A stretch of 64,000 bases of DNA from JASSUD01 sp031963415 (GTDB taxonomy: Bacteria; Pseudomonadota; Gammaproteobacteria; Burkholderiales; Burkholderiaceae). The notes under the pieces were generated by a model. That model saw only the letters and a list, made by a program, of their open reading frames with translations. It ran no database searches and was not told the DNA's origin. Location of the stretch: positions 248,001 to 312,000 of the forward strand of contig JASSUI010000001.1 in NCBI GenBank assembly GCA_031963415.1, given 5' to 3'. Position numbers and translations under genes: made by a program. Numbering within the stretch: the first letter of the stretch is position 1; each line of letters starts with the position of its first letter. Below are positions 27,915 through 34,671 of the stretch, piece after piece.

Positions 27915-28262
27915 GGCGACTGGCAATTATGGGCAATGCTATCTATCGTTGCGGCGCTAGCCTTAACGCTACGGCGAGAAATATCTTTCGCTTATAAAAG
28001 CTTTTGGGAGGCTCCAAAACTCTTAGTTTTATTTTTAGGCGCAACTAGTGTATGGGTACTCCTGTTCTATGGCTATATTTCTATAACCCGTGTTGATAGC
28101 CTTTTGAAGACATTATTACTTACCCCCTATCAGACAGATTGGGTGGGTTACGGATTATTTTTTATCTCTGTTTTACCTTTTCTCTCATACTATTTTTTAT
28201 TCTGCATATTGAATGAGAGTGGCAAAATTTTTTTAGGTGGACCATCACAGCATCGTGCTTAA
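27915..28262 (+). pseudogene. Small membrane protein, 5' end lost to ISAs1
   Basis: An open frame of 133 codons begins at an ATG at 27861, but its first 18 codons lie within the ISAs1 end, so only 27915 onward is original. That part has three likely membrane segments (around LWAMLSIVAALALTL, KLLVLFLGATSVWVLLF and YGLFFISVLPFLSYYFLF). An internal ATG at about 27936 could start a 108-residue product. No family recognised. It converges on the FlhC-like gene with a 19-base gap and was probably part of the integrated element. Confidence 0.5.
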
Positions 28263-28281
28263 ATAGCTTTTCACGGTATGT

Positions 28282-28800
28282 TCAATAAGTGGGGCAAAAA
28301 GGACAACCAACAGATGTATATTGGTTGACAGAAGTAAAGTTTGGTATGCCGCAAGACGGGCAAGCTTTTATATATGCCTCTTTACGCAGCAGTTCCCGTG
28401 CTAAAGACCAGGCATCGGTAATATCTAAATTTTTCCAATGGGTCATCAAATGTGTTTGTTGGATTGAGCGATACCGCTGCAGCGCCTGTCGCAATGCAGG
28501 TAATTGGATCGCTTTATATACATCTTCTCCACCTAAAACACAGTAAAGCACCATCAGTAAAGAAACCTGTAATTTCTCCTCTCGATTGCGCATTAACGTT
28601 AAACTGCTGCGCAAACGTCCTTGTCGTCCAAGAGGATAGCCTTGCAAGCTGACTCGTTGAAAGATGCAACGGCATTGCTCACGCCCAAGCCCAGTTTGTC
28701 GGCTTGCTGCGGCTCTGCTATAGCCTTCAAAGGCCATTTTGCATGCCTCAGCCCGCCGCGCTAATATGTCTTTTCTACTCACTAAATTCTTCCCACTCAT
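28282..28800 (-). CDS. FlhC-like transcriptional activator subunit
   Basis: A 172-residue protein that aligns along its length with FlhC: N-terminal helices with TGLGREQCRCIFQRV, the central LQVSLLMVLYCVLGG region, then DAWSLARELL followed by a zinc site with paired CPSC and CPFC, as in the CxxC...CxxC knuckle of FlhC. In enterobacteria FlhC binds promoter DNA as a complex with FlhD; FlhDC-like pairs also act as activators on mobile elements (SetCD of SXT). Its ATG overlaps the stop of the double-FlhD gene by four bases (ATGA), so the two are translationally coupled. No flagellar genes are present here, so an element-specific activator is the likelier role. Confidence 0.8.
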   Translation of the reverse strand: MSGKNLVSRKDILARRAEACKMAFEGYSRAAASRQTGLGREQCRCIFQRVSLQGYPLGRQGRLRSSLTLMRNREEKLQVSLLMVLYCVLGGEDVYKAIQLPALRQALQRYRSIQQTHLMTHWKNLDITDAWSLARELLRKEAYIKACPSCGIPNFTSVNQYTSVGCPFCPTY

Positions 28801-29396
28801 TTCAGCCGTCTATCTAAAATCGTGAAGAGTTTTTTAAGAGGTGCATAGCTATCGTTGCTGGATAAGCAGTCGAGAACCGATTGCTCACTGCAACAAAGTG
28901 AGAACTGCAACGGAATGGTATTCGCTAGCTGTATAAGTTGGTTGTAGTTAGCATGCATGATAGCTATGGCTAAACGCGATGAAATACCAAAATAAAGGCA
29001 GGCCAAGTCCACATCATGGCTGGCTATTTGATTCACCATGAACCAGTACAGCACAACAAACATTTCTTTGAACGAATGACTGTGCAGCGGTGTCAACGCA
29101 TAAGGTTGCGCGAGATGCGTTAAAAGCGTCTCCTCTGGCGTGTTCAATTGAAATGAGCATAATTCTTGAGAAGCCAGTTTGTGCAAAATAGCGAAGTCTA
29201 CCTGCGCAATATGCTTTACAGCTCCTAAGCTAATTTGAAATTGGCGCGACGCTATTTCCGGCTGTTGATCGGCTAAATCCTTCAGTAAGCACCATAAACT
29301 CAGATCAAATTCATAAACATTGCGTTGAGTTATCTGATCGACAGAACAAGAGTTGGGCTTTTGAGTAATGACCAGTACGTCTGGGGTTCTTATCAT
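28797..29396 (-). CDS. Tandem double-FlhD-like protein
   Basis: A 199-residue protein made of two FlhD-like domains. Residues about 28-100 align with E. coli FlhD: YEFDLSLWCLLKDLA for YDINLSYLLLAQRLI, FQISLGAVKHIAQVD for FRLGINEEMATTLAA, and ILHKLASQELCSFQL for MVKLAETNQLVCHFRF. Residues about 115-185 repeat the pattern: LYWFMVNQIAS, FGISSRLAIAIMHAN, QLIQLANTIPLQFSL. Normal FlhD is about 116 residues with one such domain. FlhD works as rings of dimers with FlhC, so a covalent dimer paired with the adjacent FlhC-like protein is structurally sensible. The identification comes from my own alignment by eye. Confidence 0.72.
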   Translation of the reverse strand: MIRTPDVLVITQKPNSCSVDQITQRNVYEFDLSLWCLLKDLADQQPEIASRQFQISLGAVKHIAQVDFAILHKLASQELCSFQLNTPEETLLTHLAQPYALTPLHSHSFKEMFVVLYWFMVNQIASHDVDLACLYFGISSRLAIAIMHANYNQLIQLANTIPLQFSLCCSEQSVLDCLSSNDSYAPLKKLFTILDRRLK

Positions 29397-29399
29397 GGC

Positions 29400-30071
29400 T
29401 TATGTGACAATCGTTTTGCTTTCGCTTTGATCAGTAGCGCTGAGGGCACTTAGCTGCTTGAATATCCGCTCGTTAAGCCGAGTCACGCTTATTTGGCACG
29501 GCTGCTCTCCTTTTGATAAAACATAATGTGCCTGCTGTTGATTGCCGATAAGTACGGGTGCTGCGCTAGCAAATCCATTACATTGATTACTGGCTTGTGC
29601 CATACCAATCAGCACAGCGGGCCATGTCTTTAAGGGGCCGTGTTGGCAATAACCGCAATAACGCTCCACAAATTCATTACGCACATAAGGCCACTCGGCT
29701 TCTTTCTTTTGTCCAAAGCCAATCCATCCTCCCATATCCTGTATCACTTGTTAAATGATGACTTCATCAAAGACCACGCTGGCGTAGGTTCCCACCTTGT
29801 GCAATGCTTCATCGACTTTTGTCCAGGCAACCAGCGCGTTATCTTTGTAAGACCCATGTATGGCACGCAGGATATCGGCAGGTTTAGGTAAATACTGGCC
29901 CTTGTCCAGATTTCTGCCATGCCGCTCAAACCCTTCTATCAGTTCCTCGATTTCATAAGGTCGCACCAAATTCCACCACCAATTCAGCGCCCCCTCTTCG
30001 AGCGTTTTCCCATAACCAGAGTGGATGGTCATCAAAAGCTTCACGAACGTGGCTTTATCCTGCGGATGCAT
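29400..30071 (-). pseudogene. DUF6475-like phage/element protein, split by an in-frame stop
   Basis: Two pieces lie in one frame: 30071-29751 (NWWWNLVRPYEIEELIEGF; GRNLDKGQYLPKPADILRAI; YASVVFDEVII) and 29750-29400 (QVIQDMGGWIGFG; NEFVERYCGYCQ). Across TAA at 29751-29753 the two give the continuous VVFDEVII-x-QVIQDMGGW expected of this family, common beside phage replication genes. A GTG two codons after the stop could restart translation of a 115-residue product. The first ATG lies 17 bases inside the upstream gene, so the operon is coupled. Function of the family unknown; likely replication-associated. Confidence 0.7.
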
Positions 30072-31053
30072 TTTTAACCTCCACAGTGGCTAACCATTGG
30101 CGAGCAATATGTGCATTGTGCGCTTCTAAAGCATCTTGTTTGTTGGTAACGGAAACGGGTTGGTACTTACGTTTTCGTGCCTGCGAAGTGAGAACTTGGT
30201 TCACATAGGCAGGTAGACAAGCAACTGGCTCTGACGCTTTTTCTTCGGCGGCATGTATCGCTTGTTCAACCTGTTTAATGCTGATTTTTGCTTCACACCA
30301 GGCTGAGAAAAAGGAATGATTCTTGGGGCGTTTGCCTTCTCGTTTGGCAAAATAGTCGATCCATTCTTCGGGCTTCAGGGGGCAATCGTCGTCTTCGTTT
30401 GCCTCAAAAACGATGATTTTTTCAGGATTGTGATTTTTTTTGACGAGAGCGATCTCTGACGACGATGATAATCCCCCTGATGAAGAAGAAATTGAAGGTG
30501 AAGATGAAAATGCAGAAGAAGATGTAGATGAAGATGAAGGGGTTAGGTTAAGGTTGTGCGCTTGATCAACCTTATGGTTATCCTTGCTGTTTGCTTTCTT
30601 ATTAGCCTTCTGCTTAACGCTGACGTTGTCAGGATGATCAGTATGTTGATCGCTCGATAGGTCAGTTTCCTGCTCTTCTTCGTGGCTAGTCTTTTGTTTG
30701 AGTAAAAGCGGGTTACCGCCTAACTTTCCGCCTTCAGCCCGTTTGTTACGGATGTGCTCATCTCTGACCATTCTGCGACTGAATACACAGCCCTGCGCAT
30801 CGCATGAAAAAACACCCGCCTTCTTGAGTTCGTTAAATAATTTTTCAACCATTTTCTCGCGCCCACCCACATTCCTTGCTAATTGCGCGATAGTCATGGG
30901 TTTGCCATTGACGACCAAATAGCCATAAGGCGTGTTTTCATGCATGATGCATAGCATCTGTATCCATAGTCCTCGCGCCGCCAATGAGCAACCTTGTAAC
31001 GCGGGGTCTTTACGCCAATCAGCGGGATAGAATTGAAAAGCAGGATATTTCAT
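30055..31053 (-). CDS. Phage-type replication/helicase-loader-like protein
   Basis: 332 residues. The N-terminus (MKYPAFQFYPADWRKDPAL; GCSLAARGLWIQMLCIMHE) followed by a winged helix (MTIAQLARNVGG...VEKLFNELKKAGVF) is typical of phage and plasmid replication initiators of the DUF1376/replisome-organiser kind. A long Ser-rich linker follows (about 165-200), then a C-terminal helical domain (CPLKPEEWIDYFAKREGKRP) like DnaT/helicase-loader ends. Start ATG at 31053 lies seven bases after AAAGGAA. The N-terminus is paralogous to the next gene upstream (31114-31419). Probably recruits host helicase for element replication. Confidence 0.65.
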   Translation of the reverse strand: MKYPAFQFYPADWRKDPALQGCSLAARGLWIQMLCIMHENTPYGYLVVNGKPMTIAQLARNVGGREKMVEKLFNELKKAGVFSCDAQGCVFSRRMVRDEHIRNKRAEGGKLGGNPLLLKQKTSHEEEQETDLSSDQHTDHPDNVSVKQKANKKANSKDNHKVDQAHNLNLTPSSSSTSSSAFSSSPSISSSSGGLSSSSEIALVKKNHNPEKIIVFEANEDDDCPLKPEEWIDYFAKREGKRPKNHSFFSAWCEAKISIKQVEQAIHAAEEKASEPVACLPAYVNQVLTSQARKRKYQPVSVTNKQDALEAHNAHIARQWLATVEVKNASAG

Positions 31054-31113
31054 CGTGAAGTTTCCTTTTTGAAGTGCTTTTTTCTAAAAGAAATCGAGCG
31101 TGAAGCCTGATTT

Positions 31114-31419
31114 TTATGCGAAACGTCTTTTCATCTGAACAGAAAAGAGTTGTCCCTGGTCGTTGCGGCTCAGTACGCCGGACTCTTCAAGTTCTGCTAC
31201 CAGTCGGCATACTTTGCGTGTTGATGCGCCAGTGAGACTGGCAATTTGCTTAGTATTGAGAGGTAGCCCGTTTTGAAGAGCTAAACAGCCATACGGTGCA
31301 GCTTCATGCATGACACATAACAAATATGCAAAGAATCCTTTTGCCTCCAACGAACAACCACGTAATCCTTTATCGGTTTGCCACAGATGCTTATAAAATC
31401 CCCAATCGGTCTGTTTCAT
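31114..31419 (-). CDS. Small winged-helix protein, paralogue of the replication protein N-terminus
   Basis: 101 residues. GCSLEAKGFFAYLLCVMHEA matches GCSLAARGLWIQMLCIMHEN of the downstream 332-residue protein, and LNTKQIASLTGASTRKVCRLV...LEESGVLS is a winged helix-turn-helix. It begins at an ATG five bases after a strong AAGGAGG (31419); a TTG one codon earlier is less likely. It is the first gene of the minus-strand operon reading towards 28282 and starts opposite the repressor, so it resembles an early phage gene with DNA-binding function. Confidence 0.65.
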   Translation of the reverse strand: MKQTDWGFYKHLWQTDKGLRGCSLEAKGFFAYLLCVMHEAAPYGCLALQNGLPLNTKQIASLTGASTRKVCRLVAELEESGVLSRNDQGQLFSVQMKRRFA

Positions 31420-31570
31420 CAAGCCTCCTTGAATGGAATGGAAAGAGAATGCTATGTCTTGCTCGCGTAAAATCGCCCTAACTCATACGCTGCTGCGCAA
31501 TATAGGTAACGGCCTCAGAAGTCAAACAGCACTAAGATGCTTTTCTTGAAGTAGCAAGCAAGCTTTAGAT

Positions 31571-31603
31571 GTAATGTAATTTTATTATAATATTACAAAT
31601 TAC
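31571..31603. promoter_or_regulatory. Nested-dyad operator and promoter between the early operon and the repressor gene
   Basis: GTAAT GTAAT ... ATTAC AA ATTAC forms nested inverted repeats (31571-31603) around a perfect TATAAT at 31586-31591, 29 bases before the repressor ATG; TTTAGA at 31564-31569 is a possible -35. The core TTATTATAATATT recurs inverted in the dyad at 32768-32810. This fits a repressor binding its own promoter and that of a second gene. Confidence 0.6.
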
Positions 31604-31620
31604 TACGAAGAATTCAATAC

Positions 31621-32328
31621 ATGAGTAATTTCGCTTCCCGTGTTATTCAGTCCAGAACGGATAAAGGTTGGTCGCCCGAAGAGCTTGCCGAGAAAGCAGG
31701 CATGAGCCTTGATGCCATTGAGCATATAGAAAGCGGGAAGGTGCGCATTGGTAGAAATTATCCTCAGCTTGCCACTGCGCTAGAGGTGGATGTAGAGTGG
31801 CTTGCCACAGGAAGGGAAATAAATTCTTCCTCAACTTTTAAAGCATTTGCTCATACCAAAGACAAAAAATTTCCTCCGCCCAATTCACTTGGCGAGCGCC
31901 TTAATTCTGCGCTTGCCAATCGAGGCATAGGACAGACAGAGCTTGCTCGCTCGCTTGGTATAAATCCAAGCACTATTTCGCAGCTAATAGCAGGGCGAAA
32001 CAATAACTCTCGAAAGATCGATGCAATTGCACAGGCATTAGGTGTTAGTGCGAGATGGTTGCGAACAGGGAAAGAAGACGAAGATCCGGTCACACTTGAA
32101 AAAAAGGCAATCAAGCAACGTCTACTAGATGCAATTGAGTGCTTGCCAATCGAGCAATTGGAACATGTGGCTAGTATTGTCGAGGCATTGGGGCAAGCGC
32201 AAAAAACTGAGCCAGTAAAAATAAAGCCCGATGAAATCTCTCAAAGGCATCCGCTTTTGCAGTCAAACAATACCGTTGTAAAAAGACGCAAGCCTCCCGA
32301 GCAAGGACGCATTAAGAAAGCTAGCTAA
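31621..32328 (+). CDS. Two-HTH (XRE family) repressor of the integrated element
   Basis: 235 residues with two Cro/CI-type helix-turn-helix domains: residues about 5-63 (GWSPEELAEKAGMSLDAIEH) and about 83-145 (IGQTELARSLGINPSTISQL). A C-terminal helical/charged region follows, with no LexA-like peptidase serine-lysine motif, so it is not a self-cleaving repressor. It is divergent from the replication operon and has a dyad operator at its promoter, the layout of a phage or ICE immunity gene. A strong terminator follows. Confidence 0.8.
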   Translation: MSNFASRVIQSRTDKGWSPEELAEKAGMSLDAIEHIESGKVRIGRNYPQLATALEVDVEWLATGREINSSSTFKAFAHTKDKKFPPPNSLGERLNSALANRGIGQTELARSLGINPSTISQLIAGRNNNSRKIDAIAQALGVSARWLRTGKEDEDPVTLEKKAIKQRLLDAIECLPIEQLEHVASIVEALGQAQKTEPVKIKPDEISQRHPLLQSNNTVVKRRKPPEQGRIKKAS

Positions 32329-32339
32329 TTTTTAAAAAA

Positions 32340-32371
32340 GCGCCGCATCTTACCGATTGCGGCGCTTTTTT
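32340..32371 (+). terminator. Intrinsic terminator of the repressor gene
   Basis: Perfect 8-bp stem GCGCCGCA/TGCGGCGC with a 10-base loop, followed by seven T and preceded by an A-run. It could work on both strands, but the repressor gene ends 12 bases upstream. Confidence 0.9.
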
Positions 32372-32472
32372 ATCTGTCACGCATTAATCTATTGCTGAGC
32401 TTTGGTTGCTTTAACTTATTGATAACAAAGCACTAAAAAGGGATAAGCAAAATTTAATAATGGAGAATTCTT

Positions 32473-32710
32473 ATGGGGGATGTACTGTTGTTTGATGACT
32501 TACGGAAAAAAGAAGGAGCATACTTATCCTTCTAGTAAAGCAGAAAATGAATTAATTTGCATTGGGCTAATGATGGTTAAGCGCTTTGAAGATGGCAGCG
32601 AAATTTTTAGCATCACTGGATATTACAAAGATCATCGTGACAGCGCTTTAGACAGCGCAGTCGAGCTAACAGCGTATGTCAAAAATCGTTGGCGAGGGTT
32701 AGAAGACTAG
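32473..32710 (+). CDS. Small hypothetical protein, possibly frameshifted
   Basis: The best-placed ATG (32473, with GGAG eight bases upstream) opens MGDVLLFDDLRKKEGA and stops soon after. The frame that continues to 32710 (PSSKAENELICIGLMMVKRF...YKDHRDSALDSAVELTAYVK) lacks a well-placed start (a weak start at 32480, or ATG at 32495). A slip in the A-run CGGAAAAAAGAAGG near 32513 would join them into about 78 residues. This may be a real frameshift mutation, a programmed slip, or simply a gene starting later. No family recognised. It is closed by the terminator at 32733. Confidence 0.45.
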
Positions 32711-32732
32711 CCTCTCAGACCATCAAAAATGA

Positions 32733-32760
32733 ATCGCTATCTACGGATGGCGATTTTTTT
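32733..32760 (+). terminator. Intrinsic terminator after the small gene
   Basis: Nine-base-pair stem ATCGCTATC/GATGGCGAT (one G-T pair) with TACG loop, followed by a run of T. Confidence 0.85.
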
Positions 32761-32767
32761 GCGCAAA

Positions 32768-32810
32768 AGCTGAAAAATGCAATATTATAATAATATTATA
32801 TTTTTCAGCT
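32768..32810. promoter_or_regulatory. 43-bp dyad with TATAAT upstream of the AlpA-like gene
   Basis: Outer arms AGCTGAAAAAT and ATTTTTCAGCT are perfectly inverted; the centre AATATTATAATAATATT is itself nearly palindromic and contains TATAAT. It shares 13 bases (TTATTATAATATT, inverted) with the operator at 31571-31603. Likely a binding site for the two-HTH repressor controlling the gene at 32838. A transcribed hairpin is an alternative. Confidence 0.55.
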
Positions 32811-32837
32811 TCCAAAAAATCATATTAGAGATGAATC

Positions 32838-33113
32838 ATGGCCCTTCATAAAAAAACACTACCTTTTCAAGAAACGATTGAAACACTTCCTCCACCCTTA
32901 TCCCTGCCACTGGATGGCCTAAGCAGCTGGAAAACTCTTAAACAATATTTAGGATTTGGAAGAAGCGCGGCTCGCAAAAGGGAACTAGAGGGGCGCTTTC
33001 CTAAACGCATTCGCTTATCCGAGCGTTGCACTGTATGGCCCAATCGAGAATTACACCGCTATTTTGAAGATCCGGTTAACTATCGAGCAAAGGAAGGAAA
33101 AACCTCAACTTAA
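32838..33113 (+). CDS. AlpA-like excisionase/regulator
   Basis: 91 residues with the AlpA/MerR-like DNA-binding core: WKTLKQYLGFGRSAARKREL then EGRFPKRIRLSERCTVWPNR, where AlpA proteins have a helix-turn-helix followed by FPxPxRLS...W. AlpA-type proteins drive excision or activate the integrase of P4-like elements and usually sit near an att site, as here (33430). The N-terminal 30 residues are extra and proline-rich. No integrase accompanies it. Confidence 0.7.
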   Translation: MALHKKTLPFQETIETLPPPLSLPLDGLSSWKTLKQYLGFGRSAARKRELEGRFPKRIRLSERCTVWPNRELHRYFEDPVNYRAKEGKTST

Positions 33114-33350
33114 GTCTATTATGAAGATTTCATAGAGCAGGATTTATCACTGCTCTACTACTTAAAAACAATCTCGTCTCACCGCCCTTCCCCTCTGCCA
33201 CATTATTCCTTTGAATAGCATGCACGTTCAAAAGTAGGTTCTATGCTACTTTTCTCGCACATAGTGGTAAAAATTGCTCCGTAGTAAATTAAATTTATAA
33301 AAAATGTATACTAAAAGGGACATATTAAACCAACCAATACAGCAAGATGT

Positions 33351-33374
33351 TTTGGGGGTATATTTGGGGGTATA
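33351..33374 (+). repeat. Tandem 12-bp repeat next to the att site
   Basis: Two perfect copies of TTTGGGGGTATA. Similar G-rich repeats occur beside att sites of tyrosine-integrase elements, where they could be arm-type binding sites. About 56 bases before the tRNA-Gly 3' end copy. The surrounding 33114-33429 holds no gene that I recognise. Confidence 0.5.
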
Positions 33375-33429
33375 AATATTTTTCGAATAGAAAATATCTT
33401 TTATTTTCAAGGGTTTTCCATAGAAATAA

Positions 33430-33449
33430 GATTCTCATCGCCCGCTCCA
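33430..33449 (+). other. Attachment-site core: 3' end of a tRNA-Gly gene
   Basis: GATTCTCATCGCCCGCTCCA matches the T-arm end, acceptor strand CGCCCGC and discriminator region of bacterial tRNA-Gly. The upstream 55 bases are AT-rich and do not form a tRNA, so this is only the 3' end copied at integration (attR-type). It marks the boundary between the element and the core chromosome; the complete tRNA-Gly gene would be at the missing left end or elsewhere. Confidence 0.65.
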
Positions 33450-33514
33450 GTTCGCACTTCGCTGCGCTCGGTTTTTCAGCGTCGCTCTAGGCTGGCCGAC
33501 TGCCCTCTTCTATC

Positions 33515-34312
33515 ATGCATACCGACGATTTAAACGCTACTCATTCTTCCGCTCCATTTCACTCCCATCACGATAGGGATAACGATAGCGCTGCGTCATC
33601 TGTTTACAAAACAGAGCTCGCTGAGACAGATAAAACAGCCCTAATGGGCCGCCCTATTCGCAGTTTTGTTAAGCGTGCTGGACGCATTTCTCACGCACAG
33701 CAACGCGCATTGGCGGAACTTGGATCACATTTTTTGCTGCCGTATAACTCCACTTTGTTGGATGCGGTAACAACATTTGGGCGCAATGCGCCACTTGTGC
33801 TAGAAATTGGGTTTGGGATGGGAAGCGCTACTGCTGAAATTGCTAGACAGCAGCCGCAAACGAATTTTGTTGGCGTTGAAGTGCACCAGCCAGGTGTAGG
33901 CGCATTATTAAAATTGATCGATGAGCATTCGCTTAATAATATCCGCATCATTCAACATGACGCTGTGGAGGTGATGCAATCGATGCTGGCTGAAGCAAGT
34001 CTTGACGGCGTGCATATTTTCTTTCCCGACCCTTGGCACAAAGCGCGTCACCATAAACGTCGCTTACTGCAACCTGCCTTTATCAAACTGCTTGCGTCGC
34101 GCCTAAAGCCCGGGGCTTATCTGCATTGCGCTACCGATTGGCAAGACTATGCGGAACAAATGCTTGAATATTTAAGCGCAGAACCGTTACTGTGCAACAC
34201 CGCAGACGACTACGCGCCTCGTCCAGCCTATCGACCTATTACTAAATTTGAACAACGTGGAATACGACTAGGGCATGGAGTATGGGATTTGGTGTTTAAG
34301 CGCCGAACTTAA
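33515..34312 (+). CDS. trmB: tRNA (guanine-N7-)-methyltransferase
   Basis: 265 residues. Makes m7G46 in the variable loop of tRNAs using S-adenosylmethionine. SAM-binding motif LEIGFGMGSATAEIA, acidic strand VGVEVHQPGVGALL, and the family signature FFPDPWHKARHHKRRLL with the catalytic Asp region are all present, followed by a normal C-terminus (FEQRGIRLGHGVWDL). The N-terminus is about 50 residues longer than the core fold, as in many beta-proteobacteria. First gene of core chromosome after the att site. Confidence 0.96.
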   Translation: MHTDDLNATHSSAPFHSHHDRDNDSAASSVYKTELAETDKTALMGRPIRSFVKRAGRISHAQQRALAELGSHFLLPYNSTLLDAVTTFGRNAPLVLEIGFGMGSATAEIARQQPQTNFVGVEVHQPGVGALLKLIDEHSLNNIRIIQHDAVEVMQSMLAEASLDGVHIFFPDPWHKARHHKRRLLQPAFIKLLASRLKPGAYLHCATDWQDYAEQMLEYLSAEPLLCNTADDYAPRPAYRPITKFEQRGIRLGHGVWDLVFKRRT

Positions 34313-34394
34313 ATTAAAAACAGAAAGCCACTTCTGAAATGCACTCAACGTATGCTCTGCTGACTTCTGCGCCAGGGGGAAGAGATCTCACTGC

Positions 34395-34637
34395 TTGGCA
34401 TCTCATTGTCTTTCTGCCAGAGCTTGGGCACTACTCTCACGCTTGATTTTTATTACAGATGCTGACGTTAATAATACGAAGAAAAGGGTTGACGTTGGAA
34501 GGAAAGAGTTAGAGATTAAACGCTCTATCGCGGTTAATACGCAAGTCACTCGCTTGCGCTTAAAAAAACATGCATCGAAAATTAATCGTTCTATTCAAGA
34601 CACGGGCGAAGAATTACCTATCGCAATCCCGATGTGA
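34395..34637 (+). CDS. Doubtful small ORF
   Basis: 80 codons between the convergent trmB and uvrB, rich in Lys and Arg in its second half (TRLRLKKHASKINRSI). No family, no clear ribosome binding site. It may be the decayed end of a lost gene or chance. The rest of the 34313-34671 gap shows nothing else. Confidence 0.2.
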   Translation: MASHCLSARAWALLSRLIFITDADVNNTKKRVDVGRKELEIKRSIAVNTQVTRLRLKKHASKINRSIQDTGEELPIAIPM

Positions 34638-34671
34638 TCGTACAGCAAGACTTTACCCGCGTTGATCTTGA

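Noticed and set aside
28282..29396. Flagellar master regulator of a chromosomal flagellar operon
   Set aside because: No flagellar genes are nearby; the pair is embedded in a phage/ICE-type replication operon and one partner is a double domain.
33430..33449. A complete tRNA gene
   Set aside because: Only the T-arm end and acceptor 3' strand are present; the upstream bases are AT-rich and cannot form the rest of the cloverleaf.
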